64,000 nt of DNA from Nocardiopsis sp. MG754419 (GTDB taxonomy: Bacteria > Actinomycetota > Actinomycetes > Streptosporangiales > Streptosporangiaceae), in the NCBI RefSeq assembly GCF_018207095.1, contig NZ_QOCZ01000008.1:1-64000 (forward strand). Reading direction: 5' to 3'. Below the pieces are notes generated by a model. It ran no database searches, was not told where the DNA came from, and saw only the letters and a program-made list of their open reading frames with translations. Shown in pieces: positions 34,028 to 43,066 of this stretch. The translations under genes were made by a program, and so were the position numbers. How positions within the stretch are numbered: the first letter of the stretch is position 1; every line of letters starts with the position of its first letter.

Positions 34028-36111
34028 GGGTGTCCCCCGGGGTGCGTCGTGGCCATGACCGGCTCCTCGTGGACCGCGGTCGGTCCGCCCTGTGCTCCGG
34101 CGTCGCCGAAGGGGCGAGGCGCGCCTTCGAGCAGGACGCTGGGCCGCCAGCCGGTCCACTGTCGTGCGTAGTTGTGCAGGAAATAGGCCATGTCCTCGGA
34201 CCAGGTGTGTCCGCCGCCGGTGCGGCGCAGCACGTACCCGAGTCCGTGGGTGCGGTGGATACGTCCCCCGCCCCGGGACACGGCGATGAGCAGTTGGGTG
34301 TCGATGGCGCGGGGCAGCGGACGGAAGCCGCCGGTCTCCTCCAGGACCACACGGTCGGTGAGGATGGTGCCGCCGGCGATGAACCGGGTGGCGGTCTCGG
34401 ACTCGCGGCTGCGCCACACCATGAGGTCCACCTCCTGGAGGTAGATGAAGTCCTGGCCGGTGCCCACGAGTTCGGCCCCGGAGTAGGTCCGGGCCAGCAC
34501 CAGGTCGGCGAGGTGTTCGGGTCCGTACCAGTCGTCGTCGTCCCACTTGGCGACGAGATCGCCCGAGGCGCGGGCCACGGAGTCGTTGAGCACAGCCCCG
34601 AAGATCCGGTCGGCCGGCGCCTCGTACACGGTGATCGGCAGACCGGTGGCCCGGTACGCGTCGATCGCCGCCGCCACCTCGGGCCGGTCGGCCGCGAACC
34701 CGTGCAGGGTCAGGACCGTCTCCAGGTCGACGCCGCGTTGGCGGGCGATCTGGGCCAGGGCGAACCCGACCATGTCCGGACGGCGGGTGCACAGGATGAC
34801 CGACACCCGGGGCGCCGGTGGAACGGGGAGATCGACCGCGGTGGCCAGCGACCGCCATCGGGATCGCAGACCGTGGGTGTACAGGGCGGCCCGGCGCAGC
34901 CGGACGCTGTGCTCCTCACGGGCCAGGCGGTCGGTGAGGTCGGCGTCGGTGGCGTCGGCGAGGAGCGTGGTGAGCGCTGCGCCCAGACCGGACGCCCAGG
35001 CGGGCACCGGATCGGCGGTCAGGGGCACTCCACCGGCGGCCAGGGAGGCCACCGCGCGTACCGCCGCGGCGGGGCCGGTGTGCCCGGACCAGTCGACGTG
35101 CACCCCGCGCAGGTGGCGCAGCCGCGTCAGGTCGACGTCGGTGACGGTGCCGTCGGCCGCCACCACGACCAGGTCCTTGGCGCCCTCGCGGACGACCGCG
35201 CGGTCACCCTGCACGGTGAGGTGCCCGAGGGGCCCCTTCTCGGCCTTGCCGAACCCGGTGGGGTTGACGGTGGTCTCGTCGATCGGCGCCACGAGGGCGC
35301 TCGGATCGACCGGAGCGCCGGTGGCGGTGTGCCGGGGGGTGACGACGCCCTCGGCCAGGGCGCGGCCCTCGGGCCCGGTGAGCCGTTCCCAGGAGTCGGC
35401 CGTGGTGGTGGCCCGGTCCAGCACGGGCACGGTCGGCTCGTTCCACGCCGGTGCGGCCTCCGTCTCCCGCACGCGCAGGGCAAGGTCGGCCACGGGGGTG
35501 ACCCGACGCAACGGGACCGGCCCGGCGGCGTCGATCCCGTGGGCACCGGTGTCGCCCGGGCGCCACAACGCGGCCTCCGGCCCGCTGAGAGCGGTCAGGG
35601 GTGCCACGGCCGGACCGCGACGGCGTCCCCGGGTGCCGTGCAGCACGGCGTCGAGGACCGGGCCGGACTCCACGGGGTTGGGGAAGAACACCTCGCACAC
35701 CCAGCCGCGCGCGCCCATCCGACGGACCCGCAACTCCTGGAGGTCACGCCACTGACCCATGCCGGGGCCCGCGGGGACCGGCGGATCCTGGTGACCGGGC
35801 GTGTCCATGAGCGCCACGAGCACGTGGACGGCGCGGGGCAGGTGCACGGCGGCGGTCAGGGCCCTGTTGAGGTCGGTCGGGGTGGCGGCCACCAGGGCCA
35901 CCAGCCCGGCGACGGGCTCCTCCTCGTCGCCTTCCGCGCCGCCGAGCGAGAGCGGCACGCCCAGGGGGTGGGCGCCCAGGTCCACGAGCAGGTCCCCGGG
36001 TCGCCGAGGCGCCCCGGACACCTCCCGCAGGGTGTCGGCCCCGCTGTGACAGAGCACGGCGGGTTCGTCGCCACGGGCACGCAGGGCCTGCCGGAGGACG
36101 GTGGTGATCAT
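34024..36111 (-). CDS. Large glycosyltransferase with unknown N-terminal domain, module copy 2
   Basis: This is the paralogue of 30093-32204, 695 aa. Both start MIT-VxRQAL and share GDEPAVLCH, GWVCEVFFPNPVE, DWSGHTGPAAAVRAVA, VSVILCTRRPDMV, AKWDDDDWYGPEH and GGFRPLPRAIDTQLL. The N-terminal region is less conserved between copies than the catalytic domain. There is no signal peptide or membrane helix. It lies 115 bp downstream of the methyltransferase gene in the same direction and starts module 2. By context it extends or decorates a surface glycan. Confidence 0.82.
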   Translation of the reverse strand: MITTVLRQALRARGDEPAVLCHSGADTLREVSGAPRRPGDLLVDLGAHPLGVPLSLGGAEGDEEEPVAGLVALVAATPTDLNRALTAAVHLPRAVHVLVALMDTPGHQDPPVPAGPGMGQWRDLQELRVRRMGARGWVCEVFFPNPVESGPVLDAVLHGTRGRRRGPAVAPLTALSGPEAALWRPGDTGAHGIDAAGPVPLRRVTPVADLALRVRETEAAPAWNEPTVPVLDRATTTADSWERLTGPEGRALAEGVVTPRHTATGAPVDPSALVAPIDETTVNPTGFGKAEKGPLGHLTVQGDRAVVREGAKDLVVVAADGTVTDVDLTRLRHLRGVHVDWSGHTGPAAAVRAVASLAAGGVPLTADPVPAWASGLGAALTTLLADATDADLTDRLAREEHSVRLRRAALYTHGLRSRWRSLATAVDLPVPPAPRVSVILCTRRPDMVGFALAQIARQRGVDLETVLTLHGFAADRPEVAAAIDAYRATGLPITVYEAPADRIFGAVLNDSVARASGDLVAKWDDDDWYGPEHLADLVLARTYSGAELVGTGQDFIYLQEVDLMVWRSRESETATRFIAGGTILTDRVVLEETGGFRPLPRAIDTQLLIAVSRGGGRIHRTHGLGYVLRRTGGGHTWSEDMAYFLHNYARQWTGWRPSVLLEGAPRPFGDAGAQGGPTAVHEEPVMATTHPGGHP

Positions 36112-36226
36112 CGGTGACCTTCTCGGTTCTGCTGCGGATCACAGCGGGGACGGGGAGGCGGCGACGCGGGGCCTTCGGGCCCGGGGCGGGGGTGCCGGAA
36201 CCGGGCCCGAGGACGGCGGGGACCGG

Positions 36227-37246
36227 TCAGGGGTTGCGGGTGAAGACGTGCGCGCCCTTCTCCGTGGGCTCCTCGGTACGGACCAGTTCCGGGTGGGCGG
36301 CCAGCCAACGGTCGCCCAGGGAACGTTCGTCGGTGCGGTCGGCGTCGTCCAGGACGAAGACGGCCCGCTCCACGCAGGCCGGCAGCAGGGCGGGAACGGC
36401 CGGGTGACGGGCCTCGGGGCCCGTGGCCTGGGGAGGGCCGTCCACGAAGACCAGACCGATGCCCTTGAGGTCGCTCAGGGCGTCGGTGTCGTACCAGGGG
36501 ACGTTCGCGGAGACCCCGTCGGCGATCTCGGCGGGCACCGGGACCAGCGGCGCGTGTCGGACCTCGACGACGTCGTCCAGGGCGTGGGCGGCGACCAGGG
36601 CCCGGCTCAGCTCCGCGTAACGGGCGTCGTGTTCGATCGCGACCAGCCGACCGACCCCCGCCTTGCGCAGCGCGTAGCCGATCCACACGCTGGAGGCCCC
36701 ACTGCCGCACTCCACCACCAGCTCGGGGCGGTCGCGGTCGATGATCCGGACCAGCACGCGGAGCACGTCCGGGGAGGCCGCCCAGCCGCGCAGCGGCGGC
36801 ATGAACGGGGCCACGTCCAGGTGCGCGCGCAGTTCGGTCCAGGCGACGTGCTGCTCGTAGTCGTGGCGTCCGCGGCGGGCGCCGGAACGGTCGAGGGTCT
36901 GGACCGCCCGGGGCAGCGCCGTGTCCCGGAGTTCCCTGACCTCGGTGCGCACGCCGTCCAGGGAACGGGCCAGTTCCAGACGGTCCTGACCGAAGAGCTC
37001 CGTGACCTGGCGGGTCTGGGTGCGGACCGACGTGGACAGTTCCAGCACCGTCCGGCGGAGCAGCCACACCGCGGCACCGAGGGCGCACACCAGACCGCCC
37101 AGTGCCAGGACCGCGAGCGCCAGGACCGTCTCACCCCAGGTGACCAGGCCGAGCCCGCCGAGCACGACCGGGGTCGCGAGCGCCGCCAGGCCGAACAGCC
37201 CGGCCACGGGCAGCAGACGGCGGATCCTTTTTCTGAGGGAGCTCAT
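36227..37246 (-). CDS. Membrane-anchored class I methyltransferase
   Basis: The protein is 339 aa. It begins MSSLRKRIRRLLPVAG and has two hydrophobic segments (residues about 12-32 and 37-60). A coiled-coil-like linker (about 60-115) follows, then a Rossmann methyltransferase domain (Methyltransf_24-like): LVVECGSGASSVWIGYALR near 165, LVAIEHDARYAEL near 190, and GLVFVDGPPQATG near 250. The ATG at 37246 has GGAGGT upstream and is preferred over a longer frame to 37438. Position directly upstream of the glycosyltransferase modules suggests it methylates the glycan or a carrier-bound intermediate; that is inference. Confidence 0.8.
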   Translation of the reverse strand: MSSLRKRIRRLLPVAGLFGLAALATPVVLGGLGLVTWGETVLALAVLALGGLVCALGAAVWLLRRTVLELSTSVRTQTRQVTELFGQDRLELARSLDGVRTEVRELRDTALPRAVQTLDRSGARRGRHDYEQHVAWTELRAHLDVAPFMPPLRGWAASPDVLRVLVRIIDRDRPELVVECGSGASSVWIGYALRKAGVGRLVAIEHDARYAELSRALVAAHALDDVVEVRHAPLVPVPAEIADGVSANVPWYDTDALSDLKGIGLVFVDGPPQATGPEARHPAVPALLPACVERAVFVLDDADRTDERSLGDRWLAAHPELVRTEEPTEKGAHVFTRNP

Positions 37247-37570
37247 GGGGGTTACCTCCGCGGAAGGGATGCGGCGACCGACGCACGGAATCCTCCGGCG
37301 GGCCGGTCGGGAACAAGCGGGAATGGCACCGTACGGTTTCGACATTAACGCCTGAAAAGAGGTCGAGGGAGCGGGGTCCACCTTTTCGAAACCTGCGATC
37401 TTCGCAATTCTCCCGGCGTTCACCCACGCATCACCCAACGATCATGAAGGGGTGTCCGGGGCGCTCCGAAAAGGGATTCCCGGGCCGCGGAGGATATCCC
37501 CCGCGGCCGGTCGGCCCGCGCCCGTGCCACCCTCGGGTGACCTCGGGCCGGAGCCCGCGTCGGGGACGCG
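37247..37570. other. Intergenic region between methyltransferase and acyltransferase
   Basis: This 324-bp gap has no supported gene. The methyltransferase side (37320-37420) is lower in GC and probably holds the promoter. On the acyltransferase 3' side, 37512-37550 can fold (CGGCCCG with CGGGCCG, inner CACC/GGTG), a possible terminator. Confidence 0.4.
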
Positions 37571-39646
37571 TCACCAACCCGTGGCCTCCACCAGGGCGTC
37601 CTCGACCACGGGTGTCAGCGTGTCCGCGTACGTCGCCGTGATGTGGGAGTGGTCCCAGTACACCAGCACGTTACCGACCACCGCGTCGCAGTCGCCGGCC
37701 GGACACACGTGTTCGGTCAGGTCCAGCAGGGTGACGTTGGGCGGCACGTCCTCCACCAACGTGGCCGGGTCGACCTCCTGCTGACTGAGCGACGCCGGGC
37801 TGGTGCACTCGGCCGCGTCCGTGGCCTCCAGGCACTCGGCGCCGCGGTAGGGCAGCCGGGGCAGGTCGCGCAGGCCGATGACGTCGATACCCAGGTCGTT
37901 CAGGTGCCACCAGAGTTCCGTGTAGCCCTCCTGGATCACCTCTTCGTGGGTGAAGGCGCGGGTGGAGGACAGCAGCACCGCGTCGGGGTTCAGCTCCTCC
38001 AACTCGGCCAGCGCCTTGTCCTTCCACACCTCGCACTCCGGGAACGGTCCGCCGTCACGGGTGGCCGGCGCCAGGGCGAAGGGGCAGCCGCTCTTGGTGA
38101 AGGACACCAGGCGCCATCCGTGTTCGGCGGCGACCCTCTCCACCGCCGGATACCAGTGGGCGGTGCGCGAGGCGCCCACCAGCGCCAACGTGTGCTCGGC
38201 GTCGGCGGGACCCCGGTCGCACACCACCAGCTCCTCGGAGCCGAGGTTGACGTGACAGCCCTCCTCGTGGTGGGAGGACAGGTCCCGTTGCGCGTCGGCC
38301 GGGTCCGGACGCACCGGCACCCGGGGCAGCACCGACAGCAGGTCGGGATCGGCGACCACACGCGCGCCGGGGTAGCTCTCGGGGGCGGCGAGCTCCTGCA
38401 CGCGTCGGTCGCGTTCCTCCTCCAACCGCTCCGACCACACGTGCGTGACGGCCAGGACCGGGACCAGGAAGACCGCGGCGACCGTGACCGACCAACCGGG
38501 TGTGCGCCGCACCGCCGGCCGGGTGAACCTCTCCACGCCGCCCTCGACCACGCGGTGGGTGATCCAGGCGAGGGCGAACGACCCGACCAGGATGACCAGT
38601 CCGCCCGCCACGGTGGCGGTCGACCGTCCGGTCACCTCCAGGTAGCAGACCAGAAGCGGCCAGTGCCACAGGTACAACCCGTAGGACAGTCGCCCCACCG
38701 CCATCAGCGGCGACCACGTGAGCAGACGGTCGACGCCGTAGCGGCTGCCGGTGGCCCCGGCGACGATGACCAGGAGCGCCGCCCCGGTCGGCCAGAGGGC
38801 GACGTACCCGGGAAAGAGCGTGGAGACCTGGAGGAGAACCCCGCAGGAGACCAGCGCGACCAGCCCGAACCAGCCGAGGAACACCCGCAGTCGGGCGGGG
38901 AGACGCAGCTCCGTGATCACCAGGGCGAGGATCGCCCCGAGGGCGAGCTCCCAGAGGCGGGCGCCCGTGTCGAAGTACGCCCAGGCCTGGTCCCGGTCGG
39001 TGATGTGCACGGAGTAGGCCAGGGACACGGCGAACACCACCGTGGACAGCACCAGCACGGCCCGCCGGAGCGGCCAGCGGACCCGTGAGGCCAGGACCGC
39101 GCCCGCGGTGACCAGAAGCGGCCACAACAGGTAGAACTGCCCCTGGATGGACAGCGACCAGAAGTGTTGGAGCGGGCTGGCCGCCGCCTCGCGGGCCAGG
39201 TAGTCGACGGCGTTGTGGGCCAGGGTCCAGTTCTCGTGGTACAGGGCGGCGGCACGGATCTCGGCGAGGAGGTCCGCCCAGCGCGAGCGGGGCAGCCACA
39301 CGTACATCGCGACCATGGTCGCGACCAGGACCACCGCGACCGGCGGGACCAACCTGCGGGCCAGACGGGCCCAGAAGGCTCCGAACCGGACGCGGCCGTC
39401 CCGTTCGACGGCCCGCACCAGGGATCCCGTGATGAGGAAGCCGGTGAGCAGCAGGAACACGTCGACGCCGCCGGAGACCCGGCCGAACCAGATGTGGTAG
39501 ACGGCGACCAGGAGCACGGCGACGGCGCGCAGGCCCTCGATCTCGGGCCGGAAGCCGCCTCCGATCGGACCGGAGCGCGTCGTGTCGGTGACCGACGTGA
39601 CGCCGGGGGTGTGGGGGGCGGGGAGCCCGGTGGTGGTGTCGCTCAT
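37571..39646 (-). CDS. Acyltransferase-3 / SGNH fusion (OafA-type O-acetylase)
   Basis: This polytopic membrane protein of 691 aa is expected to move acetyl groups across the membrane onto a surface polysaccharide or peptidoglycan. The N-terminal AT3 domain (residues about 30-385, ten helices) starts with FRPEIEGLRAVAVLLVAVYHIWF and has GFLITGSLV and YGLYLWHWPLLV. The C-terminal extracytoplasmic SGNH domain (about 440-690) has LVGASRTAHWYPAVE with the Ser and YWDHSHIT near 670 with the Asp and His. The ATG at 39646 is used; TATTAT (39671-39666, minus strand) is a strong -10 box. Its location beside the glycan modules supports a decorating role. Confidence 0.9.
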   Translation of the reverse strand: MSDTTTGLPAPHTPGVTSVTDTTRSGPIGGGFRPEIEGLRAVAVLLVAVYHIWFGRVSGGVDVFLLLTGFLITGSLVRAVERDGRVRFGAFWARLARRLVPPVAVVLVATMVAMYVWLPRSRWADLLAEIRAAALYHENWTLAHNAVDYLAREAAASPLQHFWSLSIQGQFYLLWPLLVTAGAVLASRVRWPLRRAVLVLSTVVFAVSLAYSVHITDRDQAWAYFDTGARLWELALGAILALVITELRLPARLRVFLGWFGLVALVSCGVLLQVSTLFPGYVALWPTGAALLVIVAGATGSRYGVDRLLTWSPLMAVGRLSYGLYLWHWPLLVCYLEVTGRSTATVAGGLVILVGSFALAWITHRVVEGGVERFTRPAVRRTPGWSVTVAAVFLVPVLAVTHVWSERLEEERDRRVQELAAPESYPGARVVADPDLLSVLPRVPVRPDPADAQRDLSSHHEEGCHVNLGSEELVVCDRGPADAEHTLALVGASRTAHWYPAVERVAAEHGWRLVSFTKSGCPFALAPATRDGGPFPECEVWKDKALAELEELNPDAVLLSSTRAFTHEEVIQEGYTELWWHLNDLGIDVIGLRDLPRLPYRGAECLEATDAAECTSPASLSQQEVDPATLVEDVPPNVTLLDLTEHVCPAGDCDAVVGNVLVYWDHSHITATYADTLTPVVEDALVEATGW

Positions 39647-40145
39647 GTTCGCGGGCGGCCTCGGCATAATAGGAAACGTCTTTCGCCGAACGAGGCTGAG
39701 CGGGAATCGCCATACGAATTCGGTGCTGAATTCTCCCCTCCCCCGATGCCACCGCGGTGAATGTCGGACGAACGGAGGGGCAACGTTCCCCCGCGGGTCG
39801 GGGACACGCGGGACAGGGTAACGAGGCCGCGCGAGGACGCCGGGTGAGGCGGAAGCCGGGAGGGTTTCCGCCAAAGCGGACGGGATCGACGGGGCCTCCC
39901 CGAAGATCCCGAGAGATTTCGTAGGTTTCGTGGTGTTCGATGGGCGCGGGCGACGGGCAGGGTGGAGGGGAGCATGGGGTCGCCCGGGTCCGAGAGGGGT
40001 CGGCGACGGGTCGGATTTTATTCCCGACCACCGGTGTCGACAGCCTGACATCGGACGTTCGCGTACTCGGCTGATAGCTTGCTGGTTAGCGATCCCATCG
40101 CTGGTAAGCACGACGAAATCGCGTCATTGGAAAGGTGCGTCAGAG
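39647..40145. other. Divergent intergenic region, acyltransferase/sod
   Basis: This 499-bp gap carries the acyltransferase promoter (-10 TATTAT, minus strand, 39671-39666) and the sod promoter, probably near TAGCTT at 40075-40080. AAAGGTG before the sod ATG is the ribosome site. I see no gene in the rest. Confidence 0.5.
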
Positions 40146-40760
40146 ATGTCTGCGCCATATTCGCTCCCCGAGCTGCCCTACGACTACGCCGCGCTTGAGC
40201 CGTGGATCTCCGGTCAGATCATGGAGCTGCACCACGACAAGCACCACGCCAACTACGTCGCGGGCGCCAACACCACCCTGGAGAAGATGGCGGAGGCCCG
40301 CGAGTCCGGCGACTTCGGGACCGTGAACCAGCTCCAGAAGAACCTGGCGTTCAACCTGGGCGGCCACGTCAACCACTCCGTGTTCTGGAAGAACCTGTCC
40401 CCGGAGGGTGGCGACAAGCCCGAGGGCGAGCTGGGTGCCGCCATCGACGACCAGTTCGGTTCCTTCGACGCCTTCCGCGGGCACTTCAACGCCGCGGCGC
40501 TGGGCATCCAGGGCTCCGGCTGGGCGATCCTGGCCTGGGACGCCCTGGGTCAGCGTCTGGTCATCGAGCAGCTGTTCGACCAGCAGGGCAACATCGCCAT
40601 CGGCACGCAGCCGCTGCTCATGCTGGACATGTGGGAGCACGCCTTCTACCTCCAGTACAAGAACGTCAAGGGCGACTACGTCAAGGCGTTCTGGAACGTC
40701 GTCAACTGGGCGGACGTCCAGGAGCGCTTCGCCGAGGCGCGCAAGACCCGACTGGTCTGA
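40146..40760 (+). CDS. sodA: Superoxide dismutase, Mn/Fe type
   Basis: This enzyme converts superoxide to O2 and H2O2. The protein has 204 aa. Metal ligands are visible: His27 (ELHHDKHH), His in [10 protein letters not shown], Asp and His in [13 protein letters not shown]. The residues NLGGH and GIQGSGW (Gly and Gln in the second sphere) favour the manganese form, though cambialistic use is possible. No signal peptide is present, so it is cytoplasmic. It is a single gene with its own promoter region. Confidence 0.96.
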   Translation: MSAPYSLPELPYDYAALEPWISGQIMELHHDKHHANYVAGANTTLEKMAEARESGDFGTVNQLQKNLAFNLGGHVNHSVFWKNLSPEGGDKPEGELGAAIDDQFGSFDAFRGHFNAAALGIQGSGWAILAWDALGQRLVIEQLFDQQGNIAIGTQPLLMLDMWEHAFYLQYKNVKGDYVKAFWNVVNWADVQERFAEARKTRLV

Positions 40761-40846
40761 TCCACGCGGGTTCGGGTGTTCCCGACGAACGGTGGGGGCG
40801 GCACCTCTCGGTGCCGCCCCCACCGCTGTTCGGGGTCGCCCCCCGT

Positions 40847-42325
40847 TCAGACCACGAGCCGGTCCGGGAGCGTGACGTCCACCGGACCGTGTCGACGCAG
40901 CTCGCGCCAGGCGCGGGCCAGCCGCCAGACCAGTTCCTCCCGGGTGCCGTGGTCGAACGACACCGGGAGTCGGAAGTGGGAGTCGTATCCCCCACCGTCC
41001 GTGGCGGACATGAACGATCCGGGCACCAACTCCACGTCGTGGCACATGGCCACCTGCGCGAACGAACGGGCATCCACCCCGGGCAGGCGCACCCACAGAG
41101 CCGCACCCCCGTCGGGGGTCCGCCACTCCCACTCGGGCAGGTCCCGTCGGAGCATGCCCTCCATGTGCGCCATGGCCTCACGCAGCTCCCGCGAACGCTC
41201 GTCGGCCAGCGCCTCGTAGTCGTCCAGCAGGCGCACCGCGATCGCCTGGTTCAGCAGAGGGCTCGCCAGGTCGGCGAGGACCTTGCGCCGGCTGAGCCGC
41301 AGCGCCATCTCCGCGGGGGCGCGCAACCATCCCACCCGCAGGCCCGCCCAGGCCACCTTGGTCAGCGAGTCGACGGTGATGATCTCCGCGCCGCGGGGGG
41401 CGTAGGCCGCCAACGGCGCGGGTTCGTCCTCGGCCCGGATCCCCGTGTAGGCGCTGTCCTCCAGGATGGGCACACCGTGTCGAGCGGACAGTTCTCCCAG
41501 TTCGCGGCGGCGGGCCGCGGACATCATCGTGCCCGTGGGGTTGTGGTACGAGGGCATGACGAAGATCAGGTGCGGGTGGTGCTCGGCGATCGCGCGGCGC
41601 ACGCCCATCGGGTCGATGCCCTGCTCGTCGAGGGGGACCGGGACGATCTCCGCGTCACGGTCGCGCATGAGGTCCAGGCAGCCGGCGAAGCTCGGCTCCT
41701 CCGCCACCACGGTCGACCCACGGTTCAGGTACAACTGCGCGACCAGGGACACCGCCTGATGGCCCCCGGTGGTGACCACGATCTGGTCCGGGTGCGTGGG
41801 CAGCCCTCGGCGCTCGTAGTAGCGGCAGATGGCCTCGCGGAGAGCGGGCAGGCCCCGGGGGTGGTACGTGCTCTCGGCCATGAGCGCCGGCAGGTCCTGG
41901 GCGACGACCTCGCGGACGGCGCGTTCGACCCCGTCGAGAGCGGGGGTGAGCAGACAGGACGCGGAGATGACCGAGTCGTCGGTGCGTAGGAGCGTGCCGT
42001 ACACGGGGTTTCCGCTGCCACCGGGGGTCCACCCGTCCGCCCGGACCGGGGCCCGGGCACTGTCGACCCGTGTGCCGCTGCCCTGGCGACTCTCCAGGAC
42101 ACCCTCCTGACGGAGGTGGTCGTAGGCGGCGACCACCGTGGTGCGGCTGACGCGGAGCGCGGCGGCCAGCGCGCGTTCGGACGGCAGACGCTCCCCCGGG
42201 GCCAGGGAACCCAGGTCGATGAGCTGCCGCAGAGCGCCCGCCAGCCGACGGTAGAGCGGGCCCGAACCCCCGGTCCAGGCGCCGAGGAGACCCACGAGTT
42301 CGTCGGTCGTGCGAACAAGGTCCAT
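40847..42325 (-). CDS. MocR-type regulator (GntR HTH plus aminotransferase domain)
   Basis: This regulator of 492 aa has an N-terminal GntR winged helix (residues about 20-90: LAPGERLPSERALAAALRVSRTTV) and a C-terminal fold-type I aminotransferase domain that binds PLP. The Schiff-base Lys is in SLTKVAWAGLRVGWL near residue 305. NPTG and YHNPTGT sit where expected. MocR proteins use PLP or an amino-acid adduct as effector. The ATG at 42325 is chosen because GGAG lies 6 nt before it. It is divergent from the DUF3291 gene, its likely target, across a 118-bp gap with a perfect inverted repeat. Confidence 0.92.
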   Translation of the reverse strand: MDLVRTTDELVGLLGAWTGGSGPLYRRLAGALRQLIDLGSLAPGERLPSERALAAALRVSRTTVVAAYDHLRQEGVLESRQGSGTRVDSARAPVRADGWTPGGSGNPVYGTLLRTDDSVISASCLLTPALDGVERAVREVVAQDLPALMAESTYHPRGLPALREAICRYYERRGLPTHPDQIVVTTGGHQAVSLVAQLYLNRGSTVVAEEPSFAGCLDLMRDRDAEIVPVPLDEQGIDPMGVRRAIAEHHPHLIFVMPSYHNPTGTMMSAARRRELGELSARHGVPILEDSAYTGIRAEDEPAPLAAYAPRGAEIITVDSLTKVAWAGLRVGWLRAPAEMALRLSRRKVLADLASPLLNQAIAVRLLDDYEALADERSRELREAMAHMEGMLRRDLPEWEWRTPDGGAALWVRLPGVDARSFAQVAMCHDVELVPGSFMSATDGGGYDSHFRLPVSFDHGTREELVWRLARAWRELRRHGPVDVTLPDRLVV

Positions 42326-42405
42326 TTTCCGCTCCATTGGCTCTCGTGGGTCTCGGCCGGGTTTCCGATACTGGCATGACCGAGCACGATCCACCAGAGC
42401 CCGAA

Positions 42406-42426
42406 TGGACCCTGACACGGGGTCCA
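42406..42426. promoter_or_regulatory. Inverted repeat in the mocR/DUF3291 gap, candidate operator
   Basis: TGGACCC (42406-42412) and GGGTCCA (42420-42426) are perfect 7-bp arms with a 7-nt spacer. It lies just before the AAAGGAG ribosome site of the plus-strand gene. It could be a MocR site or an mRNA hairpin near the ribosome site. Confidence 0.45.
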
Positions 42427-42443
42427 ATCAAAGGAGTCCACTC

Positions 42444-42935
42444 ATGCGCACCCTGCTTCGCAGCCGACACGCCGGCCGCTCTCACCAGCGCCACCACTCA
42501 GCCCAGCACGGCGTCCCGCACACGTCGGACCGGCGGCCGGCGCTGGCGGAGGCCCTCGTGATCCGGGGCGACCGCGCCCGGCTGACCGCACTCGCCCGCG
42601 CGCTCCGGAGCCGGGCCGAGGACCACTCGGGTCACCTCGGAGAGGTCCACTTCCACCATGAGGGGGACCGCCTGCACCTGGTCCACCTCTGGCGCGGCCC
42701 CACCGCTCTGCGCGCCTTCGTGGAGGAGGCCCACGCGGACCTGCTCGCCTACCGTCGGTCCACCGGGGACTTCCCCACCGTCGAACGCGCTCTGTGGTGG
42801 AGCACCGTCGGGGGCGAGGTCACTGAACACGAGGCGACCACGCGTCTGGCGTTCCTGCGCGAGCACGGCCCCGGGCCGCGGGCGTTCACCCTGGCCTCAC
42901 CGGTGCCGGTGGGGCGCGGCACGCACGCGGCCTAG
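42444..42935 (+). CDS. DUF3291-like protein
   Basis: This 163-aa cytoplasmic protein has a His/Arg-rich N-terminus (residues 1-50). Its C-terminal part resembles DUF3291, a dimeric alpha-beta barrel family: HLVHLWRGPTALRAFVEEAHADLL, VERALWWSTVGGEVTEHEA, and RLAFLREHGPGPRAFTLASP. Family function is unknown. The start is strong: AAAGGAG lies 7 nt before the ATG at 42444. It is divergent from a MocR regulator and convergent with fabI, with a perfect 10-bp hairpin between. Confidence 0.72.
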   Translation: MRTLLRSRHAGRSHQRHHSAQHGVPHTSDRRPALAEALVIRGDRARLTALARALRSRAEDHSGHLGEVHFHHEGDRLHLVHLWRGPTALRAFVEEAHADLLAYRRSTGDFPTVERALWWSTVGGEVTEHEATTRLAFLREHGPGPRAFTLASPVPVGRGTHAA

Positions 42936-43029
42936 TCGAGCGTTCCCGGACCGTTCACCGGCCCCTCCGTGGCATGGCACGCTCGCACACGCCGCCGCGA
43001 ACGGCGGGGGCGCGGGCCGGAGGAAGGGC

Positions 43030-43053
43030 GTGTCCCCGGTGGACCGGGGACAC
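43030..43053. terminator. Bidirectional hairpin between DUF3291 gene and fabI
   Basis: GTGTCCCCGG (43030-43039), a 4-nt loop, and CCGGGGACAC (43044-43053) form a perfect 10-bp stem 13 bp past the fabI stop and 95 bp past the convergent gene. Confidence 0.65.
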
Positions 43054-43066
43054 CGCGTTCCCCGGG

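Noticed and set aside
28408-36111. Repeated glycosyltransferase sequence as an assembly duplication artefact
   Set aside because: The copies differ throughout, especially in their N- and C-terminal regions, and their junction contains distinct hairpins, so they are genuine paralogues.
28408-39646. Polyketide or NRPS biosynthetic cluster
   Set aside because: The region contains only glycosyltransferases, a methyltransferase and an acyltransferase-3; no ketosynthase, adenylation or carrier domain is present.
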